Assembly (NCBI RefSeq): GCF_007830515.1 | Contig: NZ_VLKT01000004.1 | Location: forward strand, 62,001-126,000 | Reading direction: 5' to 3' | Length of the DNA: 64,000 nucleotides | From: Mesorhizobium tianshanense | GTDB taxonomy: Bacteria; Pseudomonadota; Alphaproteobacteria; Rhizobiales; Rhizobiaceae | Shown: positions 1 through 11,246 of the stretch, one piece after another | How positions within the stretch are numbered: position 1 is the first letter of the stretch | Layout of the letters: every line of letters begins with the position of its first letter | Made by a program: the position numbers and the translations under genes | The notes under the pieces: model-generated | Told to the model about the DNA's origin: nothing | Databases searched by the model: none | What the model saw: only the letters and a program-made list of their open reading frames with translations

Positions 1-552
1 GCCCAGCCCCTGGGCGACGCGCTGATTGTCCACCGCGGCGCGTATCCGGGCGCCGAGCCGCGTGCGTTCCAGCCCGAACACGAGGAGCCCGGTGATCGCC
101 AGCGCAACGGCGATAATGAATATCCTATACGTGCCGAGCCGCAGCCCCGCGACCTCGACCGAGCCGCGCAGCCAGGCAGGAAGCTGGATCACCTGCTGGA
201 CGGTGCCGAAGGCATAGGTCGCCAAGGCGGCGGCGACGAAGACCACGCCGATGGTGAACAGCACCTGGTTTAGCTCGCCGGACTTGTAGAGCCGGCGAAA
301 AAGCGTCCGCTCGAGCAAGACGCTGATTCCTGCCGCCGCAAGGAATGCGGCCGGCAGGGCGGCGAGGAAGGGCCAGCCGAGTCCGCGCATGGCCGTCACG
401 GCGACATAGCCGCCCAGCATGCCGAACGCGCCGTGCGCGAGATTAATGAAGTTCATCAATCCGAGCGTCACCGACAGGCCCACCGACAGGACGAACAGAA
501 GCATCCCGAACGCGAACCCGTCGAAGAGGACGATGGCAAGCTGGCTTATCAC
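1..552 (-). CDS. Branched-chain-type ABC transporter permease (LivH family), partial
   Basis: Inner-membrane permease subunit of a LivFGHMJ-type (HAAT) importer. The frame is open from a GTG at 552 to the window edge, so the C-terminal part is missing. The translation begins VISQLAIVLFDGFAFGMLLF and continues with the family signature GLMNFINLAHGAFGMLGGY, followed by several hydrophobic segments. An AAGGGCGG Shine-Dalgarno-like stretch precedes the GTG. The gene lies 24 bp downstream of the binding-protein gene on the same strand and is clearly co-transcribed with it; further permease and ATPase genes are expected beyond the edge. The family takes branched-chain amino acids but very often aromatic or other carboxylates. 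The divergent aromatic catabolic operon makes an aromatic acid the likely cargo (inference). Confidence 0.88.
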   Translation of the reverse strand, partial: MISQLAIVLFDGFAFGMLLFVLSVGLSVTLGLMNFINLAHGAFGMLGGYVAVTAMRGLGWPFLAALPAAFLAAAGISVLLERTLFRRLYKSGELNQVLFTIGVVFVAAALATYAFGTVQQVIQLPAWLRGSVEVAGLRLGTYRIFIIAVALAITGLLVFGLERTRLGARIRAAVDNQRVAQGLG

Positions 553-576
553 GATCCGCCCTTGGACCCTGTCGTA

Positions 577-1755
577 CTACTTCGCCCCGTGCAGCGGATC
601 CTTCACATCCGGGATCTCGTGGATAATGACGTTCTGGAGCTTTCCGTCAACTTCCTTGACCTCGCGGATATAGACCGTCTGGACGACGTCTCGCGTTTCG
701 GGGTCGATCGACATCGGCCCGCGAGGGCTTGTCCAGGACATGCCCTTGGCTGCCTCGATCAACGCGTCGCCACCGGTATCACCGTTGGTCTTCTTCAGCG
801 ATTCATAGATGAGGTGCATCCCGTCATAGCCGCCGATCGAGAACAGGTCGGGGCTCCGCCCGTTGTTGGCCTCGCGATAGGACTTCACGTATTCGTTGTT
901 GAGCGGATCGTCACGCTCCAGCGTGTAGTGGTACGTCGTGATGATGCCCTTCGCCGTCTCGCCCATGCTTTCGAGCGCCTCAGGATGCGTCAGCTCGCCC
1001 TGGCCGAAAAGCTTGACATTGGGCGGGGTAAGGCCACGGTCGGCGAGCGCCTTGCCGAGGGCAGCCGGCTGCGCACCGCCCGGAATGAAGACGTAGACCG
1101 CCTCCGGATTGGCGTCCTTCACGCGCTGGACGAAGGCCGAGAAATCCGGATTGGCGACCGGCGTCTTGTCGGCGCCGACGATCTTGCCGCCGGCTTCGGT
1201 GAAGCCTTTTGAGAAGGAGCTTTGCGCGTCATGGCCTGGCCCGTAATCGGAAACCAGCGTGTAGACTTCCTTGACGCCGCCCTGTTCGAAAGCCCACTTG
1301 CCGAAGGCGTAGTTGACCTGCGGGATCGTCACCGAGGTGCGGACAATATAGGGCGACTTTTCCGTGACCACCGAAGTGGCGGCGTTCATCACCACCATCA
1401 GCTTCTGGGCTTCCGCGGAAACATCGGCCGCGCCCAGCGCTTCGGGCGTCAGCGCGAAACCGGCCAGGATATCCACCTGATCGCGCACCACAAGTTCCTG
1501 CGCCAAGCGCTTGGCTACGTCCGGCGCCGGGCCTCCGGTATCCTTGCGGATGATCTCGATCTTCTTGCCGGCGACCTCGTCGCCGTTCTGTTGCATATAG
1601 AGCTTGATGCCGGCTTCGAGCTGGTTCGCCGCGTCAGCGAACGGCCCCGAATACGGCAGGATGACGCCAATCTTGACCGTCTCCTGCGCGAACGCACTCG
1701 ACGACCAGCCCAGGCCGAGCACAAGGGCCATTGCGGCTGCTGTCCTTGTTAACAT
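577..1755 (-). CDS. ABC transporter substrate-binding protein, LivJ/Peripla_BP_6 type
   Basis: Periplasmic ligand-binding protein of the importer whose permease follows it. Residues 1-23 form a clean signal peptide ending SSAFA before Q24. The mature part starts VKIGVILPYSGPFADAANQL, the usual opening of type I periplasmic binding proteins of the amide/urea/branched-chain class, and later contains VSDYGPGHDAQ and GGYDGMHLIYE. The length of 392 residues is normal. A strong AAAGGGAGGAGT ribosome-binding site stands before ATG 1755. The gene is divergent from the GntR regulator at 2024, and a TGTATACA palindrome lies where its -10 box would be. Ligand unknown; a methoxylated or hydroxylated aromatic acid is the contextual guess. 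Confidence 0.9.
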   Translation of the reverse strand: MLTRTAAAMALVLGLGWSSSAFAQETVKIGVILPYSGPFADAANQLEAGIKLYMQQNGDEVAGKKIEIIRKDTGGPAPDVAKRLAQELVVRDQVDILAGFALTPEALGAADVSAEAQKLMVVMNAATSVVTEKSPYIVRTSVTIPQVNYAFGKWAFEQGGVKEVYTLVSDYGPGHDAQSSFSKGFTEAGGKIVGADKTPVANPDFSAFVQRVKDANPEAVYVFIPGGAQPAALGKALADRGLTPPNVKLFGQGELTHPEALESMGETAKGIITTYHYTLERDDPLNNEYVKSYREANNGRSPDLFSIGGYDGMHLIYESLKKTNGDTGGDALIEAAKGMSWTSPRGPMSIDPETRDVVQTVYIREVKEVDGKLQNVIIHEIPDVKDPLHGAK

Positions 1756-1830
1756 GCGATACTCCTCCCTTTTTTTGGCTGCGATACCTTGGCGCCTCGA
1801 CTAGGCAACGACGGCTCGCCGCGAACTGAA

Positions 1831-1838
1831 TGTATACA
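1831..1838. promoter_or_regulatory. Putative GntR operator TGTATACA at the leftward promoter
   Basis: A perfect 8-bp palindrome. Read on the minus strand, TATACA lies 16 bp after TTGGCT, giving a plausible -35/-10 pair for the binding-protein gene, so a repressor here would block it. The same octamer recurs at 5387 and in near-copies at 1938 and 1949. FCD-type GntR proteins commonly bind GTATAC-centred palindromes. Binding itself is inferred. Confidence 0.5.
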
Positions 1839-1937
1839 GCTCTCGCCTTACAAGCCAAGAGGCGCACGAGATGGAATGACACAATCGAAGCAGGCGACAA
1901 TCCGGCGGGGCTATTGACACAGCAGAGACGCCGCAAC

Positions 1938-1956
1938 AGTATACAATCTGTATTCA
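1938..1956. promoter_or_regulatory. Putative paired GntR operator half-copies upstream of the GntR gene
   Basis: AGTATACA (1938-1945) and TGTATTCA (1949-1956) are one-mismatch copies of TGTATACA, placed 11 bp apart. A TTGACA at 1914-1919 precedes them, about 20 bp before TATACA, so they may overlap the rightward promoter of the regulator/metF/ligM operon. Autoregulation is inferred. Confidence 0.45.
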
Positions 1957-2023
1957 AGAAAAGAGCCGGCAGGCAGCAACCTTGTCGCTCCGGTGCCATG
2001 GATGAACCCGGAATGTCGTAACC

Positions 2024-2791
2024 ATGAGCCAGGTGACGGACTTTCCATCTGATTCGGAAACGGACAAGGGCCAGTCGCGGACGGTCAAGGCCCTGCTGAC
2101 GATTCGCGAACTGATCCTTGAAGGTGTCCTCTCCCCAGGGAAGCGCATCTCAGAGCTTTCAGTCGCGGAGCGGACGGGGATTTCCCGCACTCCAATACGC
2201 GCGGCGCTGCAGCGGCTCGAAGAGGAGGGCCTGGTGGAGACCATTCCTTCCGGCGGTTTCGCGGTAAAGTCCTTCTCACAGCAGGATGTCTTCGATGCCA
2301 TCGAGATCCGCGGCACTCTGGAGGGCCTGGCGGCGCGTCTTGCGGCGGAGCGCCGATCCATGGCGCGGCTCGGACCGCTCAATGCCTGCCTGCAGGAACT
2401 CGACGAGGTGGTTGAATCCGCGATTGACACGGATGCCGGTTTCTCCCGCTACGTGACCGCCAATGCGCGCCTTCACGCCCTCATCGTTGATCTGGCGGAA
2501 AGCCCGGCCCTCGAGCGTCAGATAGAAAGGGCGGTCTCCCTGCCTTTCGCCTCTCCCAATGCCTTCGTCATGGCCCAAGCGGTGATGCCGGAATCACACA
2601 GGGTCCTCCTTGTCGCCCAGGACCAACATCGCTGTGTCGTTGAGGCTATAACCAATCACGAGGGCGCCCGCGCCGAGGCCGTCATGCAGGAACATGCGCG
2701 CCTCGCTGGGCGGAACCTGAGGCTTGCGCTGCGCCATGAAAAGGCGCTCGAACGGGTGCCGGGTGGCGCTCTCATACGCAATGTGAGGTAG
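2024..2791 (+). CDS. GntR family transcriptional regulator (FCD/FadR subfamily)
   Basis: DNA-binding regulator of 255 residues. The N-terminal winged helix (about residues 20-85) contains SELSVAERTGISRTPIRAAL and RLEEEGLVETIPSGGFAVK, the classic GntR recognition region. The remainder is an all-helical FCD ligand domain (ARLHALIVDLAESP, then AEAVMQEHARLAGRNL near the end). It sits between the divergent importer genes and metF, with only 2 bp before metF, so it leads the catabolic operon. TGTATACA-like sites on both sides of the importer/regulator gap and again before the dioxygenase gene suggest local control by an aromatic intermediate. Effector and sign of control are not visible. Confidence 0.9.
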   Translation: MSQVTDFPSDSETDKGQSRTVKALLTIRELILEGVLSPGKRISELSVAERTGISRTPIRAALQRLEEEGLVETIPSGGFAVKSFSQQDVFDAIEIRGTLEGLAARLAAERRSMARLGPLNACLQELDEVVESAIDTDAGFSRYVTANARLHALIVDLAESPALERQIERAVSLPFASPNAFVMAQAVMPESHRVLLVAQDQHRCVVEAITNHEGARAEAVMQEHARLAGRNLRLALRHEKALERVPGGALIRNVR

Positions 2792-2793
2792 TC

Positions 2794-5141
<2,348 letters not shown>

Positions 5142-5202
5142 CAGCATCAAGAGGCGCTCCGGGCGTCCTCGCCTGGCATGCCGGCTGGCTTGGAGGAGAA
5201 AC

Positions 5203-5386
5203 TTGGTCGACCTGGTTTCGATCACGCTGCCAATCTTTCTGCTGGCCGCGATCGGCTTTACCGCGGCCCGGCTGCGTGTTGTCCGCGACAGCCGTGAGCT
5301 TTGTGACCCTCACAATCGTCATCGGCCTGCTGGAGGCGGGCAACGGCACAGTTCCGGCCGATGCCGTGCCAGTGTTGCCTGGGTGA
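5203..5386 (+). pseudogene. AEC-family transporter remnant with the middle deleted
   Basis: A TTG at 5203 with an excellent GGAGGAG ribosome-binding site begins LVDLVSITLPIFLLAAIGFT, a typical N-terminus of auxin-efflux-carrier family permeases. After about 29 codons a different frame reads AVSFVTLTIVIGLLEAG and stops at 5384-5386, resembling the last helix of the same family. The roughly 250 central residues are absent, so this is an internal deletion that joined the two ends out of frame. It lies inside the catabolic operon between ligM and the dioxygenase gene. An ancestral operon probably carried its own aromatic-acid exporter or importer here. Family assignment rests on two short ends, hence moderate confidence. 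Confidence 0.55.
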
Positions 5387-5394
5387 TGTATACA
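5387..5394. promoter_or_regulatory. Putative GntR operator TGTATACA upstream of the dioxygenase gene
   Basis: An exact copy of the octamer at 1831, extended as ATGTATACAAT, 50 bp before the ring-cleavage dioxygenase start and directly after the AEC remnant. It suggests that the downstream half of the operon has its own regulated promoter. No convincing -35 box was found at the right distance. Confidence 0.42.
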
Positions 5395-5444
5395 ATGGCT
5401 TGGATGGGTGTAGCGGAAACCACAGGGGATCACGAGAGCAACCT

Positions 5445-6407
5445 ATGACGGAAGAGCCCTGCTTTGACGTGGCGCATCTTGGCCATGTCGAACTACTGAC
5501 GAACAAGCCCGAGGAAAGCCTCGACTTCTTCATCAATGCCTATGGCCTGACGGAAAGCGGCCGAGAAGGCGATTCCGTCTATCTGCGCGGCTGGGACGAC
5601 TACGAATTCCACACATTGAAGCTGACGGCCTCAAGGACCACCGGCATGGTCCATGTCGGCTACCGAGCCTCGTCGCAGGCCGCGCTGGAGCGCCGGGTGG
5701 CCGTCATCGAAGCGATGGGCTGCGGTACCGGCTGGGGCGACGGTGATCTCGGCCATGGCCGGGCCTACCGGTTCAAAAGTCCGGACGGGCATGTCTTCGA
5801 ACTCTATTATGAAACCCGAAAGTACGAGCCGCCAGAAGGTGAGCGGCCGGCTCTTAAGAATATTGCCCAGCGCTTTCACGGCCGCGGCGCGGCGGTGCGT
5901 CGGCTCGATCATTTCAATCTGCTCGCGACCGACGTTTCGCAGATGCGCGACTTCATGACGATTGCGCTGGGCAGCCGCGTGACGGAACAGATTCGGCTCG
6001 ACAGCGGTCGCCTCGTCGGCTGCTGGTTCACGGTCAACAACAAGAGCTATGACATGGCCGTGACCGAGGACCATTCAGGGGCACGTGGCCGTTTCCACCA
6101 CATCACCTTTGCGGTCGACCAGCGGGAGGATGTGCTGCGCGCCGCCGATATCTTTCTCGAGAGCGGCGTCTTCATCGAAACCGGCCCTCACAAGCACGCA
6201 ATCCAGGGCACCTTCTTTCTCTATGTCTACGAGCCGGCCGGCAACCGGGTCGAGGTGGCGAATGCCGGCGCCCGGCTGATCCTGCAACCGGACTGGCAGC
6301 CAATCACCTGGACCGAGACCGAGCGGAAGAAGGGTCAGGCGTGGGGGCTGAAGACGATCCCGAGCTTTCACACCTACGGCACGCCCCCGGTGGACAGCCC
6401 CAAATAG
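5445..6407 (+). CDS. VOC-superfamily extradiol ring-cleavage dioxygenase
   Basis: A 320-residue, two-domain type I extradiol dioxygenase. The metal triad is intact in the C-terminal domain: His156 (RRLDHFN), His218 (FHHITF) and Glu270 (NRVEVAN), with Tyr262 in YVYEPAGN. The spacing resembles homoprotocatechuate 2,3-dioxygenase (His155, His214, Glu267). ATG 5445 was chosen because the frame upstream runs through the AEC remnant. The neighbours are ligM before and galBCD after, so it should produce 4-oxalomesaconate or its enol by opening gallate or a related trihydroxybenzoate. Known gallate and protocatechuate 4,5-dioxygenases (GalA, LigAB, DesB) belong to the unrelated type II family, so a VOC enzyme in this slot is unusual. 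Substrate is inferred. Confidence 0.85.
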   Translation: MTEEPCFDVAHLGHVELLTNKPEESLDFFINAYGLTESGREGDSVYLRGWDDYEFHTLKLTASRTTGMVHVGYRASSQAALERRVAVIEAMGCGTGWGDGDLGHGRAYRFKSPDGHVFELYYETRKYEPPEGERPALKNIAQRFHGRGAAVRRLDHFNLLATDVSQMRDFMTIALGSRVTEQIRLDSGRLVGCWFTVNNKSYDMAVTEDHSGARGRFHHITFAVDQREDVLRAADIFLESGVFIETGPHKHAIQGTFFLYVYEPAGNRVEVANAGARLILQPDWQPITWTETERKKGQAWGLKTIPSFHTYGTPPVDSPK

Positions 6408-6419
6408 GAGGATATTGGC

Positions 6420-7142
6420 ATGGCTCAGAGGACGGCGCTGATCGTCAGCGCGCATTCCGCCGATTTCGTCTGGCGAGCCGGTGGGGCTATTGCGCTCCAT
6501 GCCAAGCGGGGCATCGCAGCGACCGTCATCTGCCTCTCCTATGGAGAACGCGGCGAGAGCGCCAAGCTCTGGCGTCAAGACGGGATGACTCCCGATCGGG
6601 TGAAGAGCGAACGCAGGAAGGAAGCCGAGGGCGCGGCGCGTGCACTAGGAGTGTCCGACATCCAGTTCTGGGATCTCGGCGACTATCCCATCGCGCTTCC
6701 CGACGAGGCGCTGTTCAGGCTCGCCGATGTCTACCGCGCGCTCCATCCGTCTTTCGTGCTGACTCACTCCAAGGAAGACCCTTACAATCATGACCACCCG
6801 CTGGTGAGCGAATTCACCCAGCATGCGCGCATCGTCGCGCAGGCGCACGGACACAAGCCAGGCGAAAAGGTGCTGGGTGCGCCGCCGGTCTTTCTGTTCG
6901 AGCCACATCAGCCGGAGCAATGCCGATGGATGCCGAACGTGCTGTTGGACATCACCGCAGTCTGGGAGAAGAAGCGGGAGGCCATCGAATGCATGGCTGG
7001 CCAGGAGCACCTCTGGGACTACTATACGCGTGTGGCCCAACAGCGCGGCGTGCAGGCGTCGCGCAACTCCGACAAGAAGATCACCTATGGTGAAGCCTAC
7101 GAAGCGGTCTTTCCCCATGTCGTAGAGGATCTTGTGCCATGA
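6420..7142 (+). CDS. galB: 4-oxalomesaconate hydratase (GalB-like, PIG-L fold)
   Basis: A 240-residue PIG-L/LmbE-fold metal hydrolase-like protein. The opening [20 protein letters not shown] carries the His-x-x-Asp metal site in the form typical of Pseudomonas putida GalB rather than the AHPDD of deacetylases. YNHDHPLV supplies the later His. GalB adds water to 4-oxalomesaconate to give 4-carboxy-4-hydroxy-2-oxoadipate in gallate catabolism. AGGAGGATATTGGC stands directly before ATG 6420, and the end overlaps galC by 4 bp. The identity is backed strongly by the next two genes, which are the expected pathway partners. Confidence 0.88.
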   Translation: MAQRTALIVSAHSADFVWRAGGAIALHAKRGIAATVICLSYGERGESAKLWRQDGMTPDRVKSERRKEAEGAARALGVSDIQFWDLGDYPIALPDEALFRLADVYRALHPSFVLTHSKEDPYNHDHPLVSEFTQHARIVAQAHGHKPGEKVLGAPPVFLFEPHQPEQCRWMPNVLLDITAVWEKKREAIECMAGQEHLWDYYTRVAQQRGVQASRNSDKKITYGEAYEAVFPHVVEDLVP

Positions 7143-7810
7143 GCGTCGTCGTTCGGAATATCGAGCGCGCGAGCCTCGAGACCGCCGCCGGACTTGGCGA
7201 ATGCGGCGTGGCGACCGTGCACGAGGCGCAGGGACGGAAAGGATTGATGCGCTCTCATATGCGGCCGATCTATCCCGGGGCGCGCATCGCAGGGCCAGCC
7301 GTCACGGTCTCGATTCCGCCCGGCGACAACTGGATGATCCACGTCGCGGTCGAGCAGTGTCGCGAAGGCGACGTGCTCGTCGTGGCGCCGACCAGCCCCA
7401 GCGAGGACGGCTACTTCGGCGAATTGCTCGCGCGTTCACTGCAGGCGCGCGGCATCAGAGGCCTGATCATCGAGGCCGGCGTGCGGGATGTCCGCGACCT
7501 GAAGGAGATAGGATTTCCGGTCTGGTCGAAGGCTATCTTCGCGCAAGGCACGGTCAAGGAGACGATCGGCTCGGTGAACGTGCCGGTCATCTGCGCAGGC
7601 GCGGCAGTCAATCCCGGTGACGTCGTTGTGGCGGACGACGACGGCGTCTGCATTGTGACGCGAGAAGAAGCGGAGAAAGTGCTCGAAGCAAGCCGCGGGC
7701 GCGAGGCCAAGGAGGCCGAAACGCGCAAGAGGCTGATCGCCGGCGAACTCGGCCTCGACATCTACGGCATGCGCGAGAAGCTTGCAGCGAAAGGGCTGAA
7801 ATATGTCTGA
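7139..7810 (+). CDS. galC: 4-carboxy-4-hydroxy-2-oxoadipate aldolase (GalC/LigK, RraA-like)
   Basis: A 223-residue RraA-fold class II pyruvate aldolase. Typical features are [14 protein letters not shown] near residue 25, [16 protein letters not shown], the loop with [14 protein letters not shown] (the Arg-Asp pair of the active site), and [13 protein letters not shown], which carries metal-proximal acidic residues. The enzyme cleaves 4-carboxy-4-hydroxy-2-oxoadipate to pyruvate and oxaloacetate, the last step of the gallate and protocatechuate 4,5-cleavage routes. The start overlaps galB (ATGA) and the end overlaps galD by 8 bp, so the three genes are translationally coupled. Confidence 0.88.
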   Translation: MSVVVRNIERASLETAAGLGECGVATVHEAQGRKGLMRSHMRPIYPGARIAGPAVTVSIPPGDNWMIHVAVEQCREGDVLVVAPTSPSEDGYFGELLARSLQARGIRGLIIEAGVRDVRDLKEIGFPVWSKAIFAQGTVKETIGSVNVPVICAGAAVNPGDVVVADDDGVCIVTREEAEKVLEASRGREAKEAETRKRLIAGELGLDIYGMREKLAAKGLKYV

Positions 7811-8864
7811 GAACGGCGTGCCCTGCATGTGGATGCGCGGCGGCACATCCAAGGGCGGCTATTTCCTGGCTGAAGACCTGCCGCGGGGTCCCGCCGAACG
7901 CGACGCCTTCCTGCTGCGTGTGATGGGCTCGCCCGACGCGCGCCAGATAGACGGCATGGGCGGCGCCGATCCGCTCACTTCGAAGGTTGCGGTCGTCGCC
8001 AAGTCCGCGCGCGCGGGCGTCGATGTCGACTACCTCTTCCTGCAGGTCTTCGTCGAGCGGCCGACCGTCACTGACCAGCAGAACTGCGGCAACATTCTCG
8101 CCGGCGTCGGGCCTTTCGCCATTGAACGTGGCTTGGTGAAGGCCCGCGACGGAACGACCGGGGTCCGCATTTACATGGAGAACACCGGTCAGGTCGCGAC
8201 CGCGACGATAGCCACGCCCGGGGGTCGGGTGCGTTATGCGGGCGAGGCGCGGATCGACGGCGTGCCCGGCACTGCCGCGGCCATACCGATCGTCTTCGAG
8301 GACACCGCCGGCTCCTCTTGCGGGGCGCTGCTGCCGAGCGGCAATGCAGTCGACGAGATCGACGGCGTCTGGGTCACGCTCATCGACAACGGCATGCCCT
8401 GCGTTATCCTGCGCGCTGCCGATCTGGGGATTTCAGGCGACGAGCCGCCGAAGGAACTGGAAGCCAACGCGCAACTGCGCAGCAGGCTCGAATCGATCCG
8501 CCTGAAAGCCGGTCCACTCATGAATCTCGGCGAGGTGGTGGAGAAGTCGGTGCCGAAGATGACGATGGTCTCGGTGGCCAGGAACGGCGGTGCGATTTCA
8601 ACCCGCACCTTCATCCCGCACCGCTGCCACGCCTCGATCGGCGTGCTCGGGGCGGTCAGCGTCGCCACCGCATGTCTCCTGCCAAGCGGTCCGGCGCCGG
8701 AACTGGCGAATATTCCTGCCGGCGGCGAGAAGACGCTGTCCATTGAGCATCCGACCGGCGAGATGTCAGTGGTGGCGACAATGGAGGGGGATCAGGTCGG
8801 GCGGCGCGTGGCCGTCCTGCGCACGGCGCGCAAGCTGTTCGACGGCTTCGTGTTCGCCGACTGA
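7803..8864 (+). CDS. galD: 4-oxalomesaconate tautomerase (GalD, PrpF family)
   Basis: A 353-residue PrpF-fold isomerase. The start [20 protein letters not shown] and the block [22 protein letters not shown] are hallmarks of GalD, which interconverts keto and enol forms of 4-oxalomesaconate before hydration. [17 protein letters not shown] and [20 protein letters not shown] give the two conserved cysteine/serine regions of the diaminopimelate-epimerase-like fold. It is the last gene of the operon. No ligC- or ligI-like gene follows, which argues that the ring-cleavage product is already at the oxalomesaconate level (gallate route rather than protocatechuate route). Confidence 0.87.
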   Translation: MSENGVPCMWMRGGTSKGGYFLAEDLPRGPAERDAFLLRVMGSPDARQIDGMGGADPLTSKVAVVAKSARAGVDVDYLFLQVFVERPTVTDQQNCGNILAGVGPFAIERGLVKARDGTTGVRIYMENTGQVATATIATPGGRVRYAGEARIDGVPGTAAAIPIVFEDTAGSSCGALLPSGNAVDEIDGVWVTLIDNGMPCVILRAADLGISGDEPPKELEANAQLRSRLESIRLKAGPLMNLGEVVEKSVPKMTMVSVARNGGAISTRTFIPHRCHASIGVLGAVSVATACLLPSGPAPELANIPAGGEKTLSIEHPTGEMSVVATMEGDQVGRRVAVLRTARKLFDGFVFAD

Positions 8865-9312
8865 ACCGAGATCGCCCCGAATGCCGGTGGATTCCTGCCC
8901 TCCCCGCATCGTATGGGACACGGTCGGACATGTTCGAAGCGGCATTCTTGACCGGCCTGCTGTCACGTGATCGTATGATCAAAACAATGGGAGGGCATGT
9001 GCCGGAAGCCGCTTCGCAGCGCGGAGCGTGAAGCGGCCGCTCCGGTTCAAACAGCACGGCAAAGTCCAAGACCGACACCATAAGCCCGGATGTCGAGAGA
9101 CATCAGAACGCAATGTGGATTGGCCACCAGCAAGCCGAGATAGGAAAATCATGCGCTTCGACACGCCCTATCCGGTGCGGCGGGTTCCCGCGTGATCCTC
9201 GCGCCGACCAATCCAGGAACGCTGCAGATCCGTTTACCGGCAAAGCGCAACCACCCTGCTGCGCGAAAAACGAGCCAGACGGCCAGACGGCCGACAGGCG
9301 GAGCCAGAAAGC
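8865..9312. other. Intergenic stretch without a convincing gene
   Basis: No sustained coding frame on either strand. At about 9150 a short frame with a ribosome-binding-like AGGAAAATC begins MRFDTPYPVRRVPA and stops. It faintly recalls the N-terminus of gamma-glutamyltransferase-type proteins and may be a 5-prime fragment, but it is too short to name. Confidence 0.4.
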
Positions 9313-9368
9313 CATATGATGACCTGAAGACATTCGACCTTGGATGGCAAATTTTCATATGATGACCT
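9313..9368. promoter_or_regulatory. Two direct copies of CATATGATGACCT upstream of the GntR gene
   Basis: CATATGATGACCT at 9313-9325 and TCATATGATGACCT at 9355-9368 share a TCATATGA-type palindromic core. Related sites (TCATCATATGA, ATGACATCATAT) occur after the regulator, before kdgD. A/T-rich ATCATATGAT-like palindromes are typical operators for FadR-subfamily GntR proteins, so these are probably autoregulatory sites. Confidence 0.5.
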
Positions 9369-9428
9369 CGCTTTTGCACTGCGCCGGGAGTATGAAATAT
9401 CTTGACCCGGCAAAAGTTTGGAGGACCC

Positions 9429-10181
9429 ATGCAGCAGGTCGAACATCGAACATCCCGCAGGTCGTTCGTTTCTCAGGTTGCCGATGCGCTGCGCGGACAG
9501 ATCGAAGCCGGCTTTTATGCACCTGGCGACAAATTGCCGACAGAACCTGCGCTCATTGACCGGTTCGGGTTCAGCCGCACGGTGGTCCGGGAGGCCATTG
9601 CCGCCCTTCGCGCCGACGGGCTGGTGGAGTCGCGGCAAGGTGCCGGCGTCTTCGTTCTCGGCCCGAAGCCTGTCGACGAGGGATTGAAGCTCTTCACCGA
9701 CGAAACGAACAAGATCTCCGACATCATCGAAGAGCTCGAGCTGCGCATCGGTATCGAAGTCGAGGCAGCTGGCCTTGCCGCAGCCCGCAGTTCGCCGGCG
9801 CAGGAGGCCGAAATCGAGGCCCAGGTCGAAAGGTTCGCCGATCTCATGGCGCAAGGGCAACCCACCGACGAGGCGGACTTCCAGTTCCACATGGCGATTG
9901 CCACCGCAACGAACAACGCCAGGTTCAAGGCATTCCTCGAACATGTCGGCCGGCGGATGATCCCGCGGGTGAAGTTCAAGACGATGATGGGTGGCGTCGA
10001 CCCCTTGCCCAATCGCGACCATCCGATTCTGGAGGAGCACAGGGAAATCGCGGATGCGATTCTTACCCGCGACCCGGAAAAAGCGCGTGAGGCGATGCGC
10101 CGTCACCTGGTGACGGGGATAAAGCGCTATCGCGCCCTGACCGTCCGGCGCTCGCCAAATCAGGACAAGACCGGCAGTTGA
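9429..10181 (+). CDS. GntR family transcriptional regulator (FadR/FCD type) of the kdgD module
   Basis: A 250-residue regulator. The N-terminal winged helix includes VADALRGQIEAGFYAPGDKL, TEPALIDRFGFSRTVVREAI and LRADGLVESRQGAGVFV, a near-consensus GntR domain. The C-terminal FCD domain contains DFQFHMAIATATNNARF, with the metal-binding His pattern of the family, and HREIADAILTRDPEKAREAM. ATG 9429 is preferred over the upstream TTG 9402 because GGAGGACCC stands immediately before it. Members of this subfamily often respond to sugar acids (UxuR, LgoR, KdgR types), which agrees with kdgD next door. Confidence 0.88.
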   Translation: MQQVEHRTSRRSFVSQVADALRGQIEAGFYAPGDKLPTEPALIDRFGFSRTVVREAIAALRADGLVESRQGAGVFVLGPKPVDEGLKLFTDETNKISDIIEELELRIGIEVEAAGLAAARSSPAQEAEIEAQVERFADLMAQGQPTDEADFQFHMAIATATNNARFKAFLEHVGRRMIPRVKFKTMMGGVDPLPNRDHPILEEHREIADAILTRDPEKAREAMRRHLVTGIKRYRALTVRRSPNQDKTGS

Positions 10182-10194
10182 CTCATCCGAATAC

Positions 10195-10227
10195 TCATCA
10201 TATGAATTTAGATGACATCATATTAAT
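10195..10227. promoter_or_regulatory. Operator-like sites before kdgD
   Basis: TCATCATATGA (10195-10205) is the reverse complement of the TCATATGATGA form found at 9355. A second, partial copy ATGACATCATATTAAT follows at 10212-10227, 18 bp before the kdgD start. This A+T-rich patch is the only promoter-like DNA between the two genes and probably binds the upstream regulator. Confidence 0.5.
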
Positions 10228-10244
10228 TTTCGGGATGAGTTCCT

Positions 10245-11150
10245 TTGTCGCCAGATGAAATCAAGTCGCGTGTCGCTTCAGGGCTGCTGTCGTTTCCGGT
10301 CACACATTTCAACGAGGATTTTAGCCTCAATCTCGAAAGCTATCGCGCGCATGTGGAATGGCTCTCGGGGTTCGGTGCCGCTGCCCTGTTCGCGGCCGGC
10401 GGCACGGGCGAATTCTTCTCGCTGTCGCCGGAAGAGGTCGCCGATGTTACCCGCGCGGCCAAGGATGCCTCGGGAGATGTGCCTATCATCGCCGGCTGTG
10501 GCTACGGCACGGCGCTCGCCAAGGAAATTGCTCGCCGCGCCGAGGCTGCGGGAGCCGACGGTCTTTTGCTTCTGCCTCATTATCTGATGGAGGCCTCCCA
10601 AGAGGGGATATTCCGGCATGTCAAAGCCGTGTGCGAATCCACCGGCCTCGGCGTCATCATCTATAACCGTGCGAACTCGGTCGCCAATGCCGACACGGTT
10701 GCTCGCCTTGCTGACGCGTGCCCAAATCTCATCGGCTTCAAGGACGGCACAGGCAAGATCGATCTTGTCCGCCACGTCACGGCAAAACTTGGCGATCGTC
10801 TCTGCTACATCGGTGGCATGCCCACGCATGAGCTCTTTGCCGAAGGCTTCAACGGCGTCGGAGTGACGACTTATTCCTCTGCGGTCTTCAACTTCGTGCC
10901 GGAATTGGCACAGCGCTTTTACAGGGCCATGCGGACAAGCGATCGCGCTGCAATGGAAGAAATCCTGCACAGCTTCTTCTTCCCCTTCGCGGCTTTGCGC
11001 GATCGAGAACAAGGCTATCCAGTGTCGATCATCAAGGCAGGCGTCGAACTCATAGGGCGGACACCCGGCCCGCTTCGTCCGCCGCTGACGGATCTGAAGC
11101 CGCAGGAAAAAGACGTGCTGCGCGGACTGATCGAGCAGATCGCCGCCTAG
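10245..11150 (+). CDS. kdgD: 5-dehydro-4-deoxyglucarate dehydratase
   Basis: A 301-residue member of the DHDPS/NAL aldolase family (EC 4.2.1.41). It dehydrates and decarboxylates 5-keto-4-deoxy-D-glucarate to 2-oxoglutarate semialdehyde in glucarate/galactarate catabolism. Diagnostic blocks are [11 protein letters not shown] at the N-terminus, [29 protein letters not shown] with the catalytic Tyr, and [13 protein letters not shown] with the Schiff-base Lys. [11 protein letters not shown] is characteristic of KdgD rather than DapA. The start is a TTG at 10245 with a weak GGGATGAG before it; no in-frame ATG is better placed. The linked ABC importer suggests a hexaric or uronic acid as the carbon source. 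Confidence 0.9.
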   Translation: MSPDEIKSRVASGLLSFPVTHFNEDFSLNLESYRAHVEWLSGFGAAALFAAGGTGEFFSLSPEEVADVTRAAKDASGDVPIIAGCGYGTALAKEIARRAEAAGADGLLLLPHYLMEASQEGIFRHVKAVCESTGLGVIIYNRANSVANADTVARLADACPNLIGFKDGTGKIDLVRHVTAKLGDRLCYIGGMPTHELFAEGFNGVGVTTYSSAVFNFVPELAQRFYRAMRTSDRAAMEEILHSFFFPFAALRDREQGYPVSIIKAGVELIGRTPGPLRPPLTDLKPQEKDVLRGLIEQIAA

Positions 11151-11246
11151 TCACCGGGAGATCGGCAAATTGTCGGACGAACGGGAGGACGAGGAGGTTC
11201 GTCCGCCGCACGACAGCCAAAACGGAAGCTCAAAGGGAGGAGAGAC

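Noticed and set aside
9150..9192. Possible gamma-glutamyltransferase N-terminus (MRFDTPYPVRRVPA)
   Set aside because: Fourteen codons are too few to support a family call, and no further homology follows in any frame.
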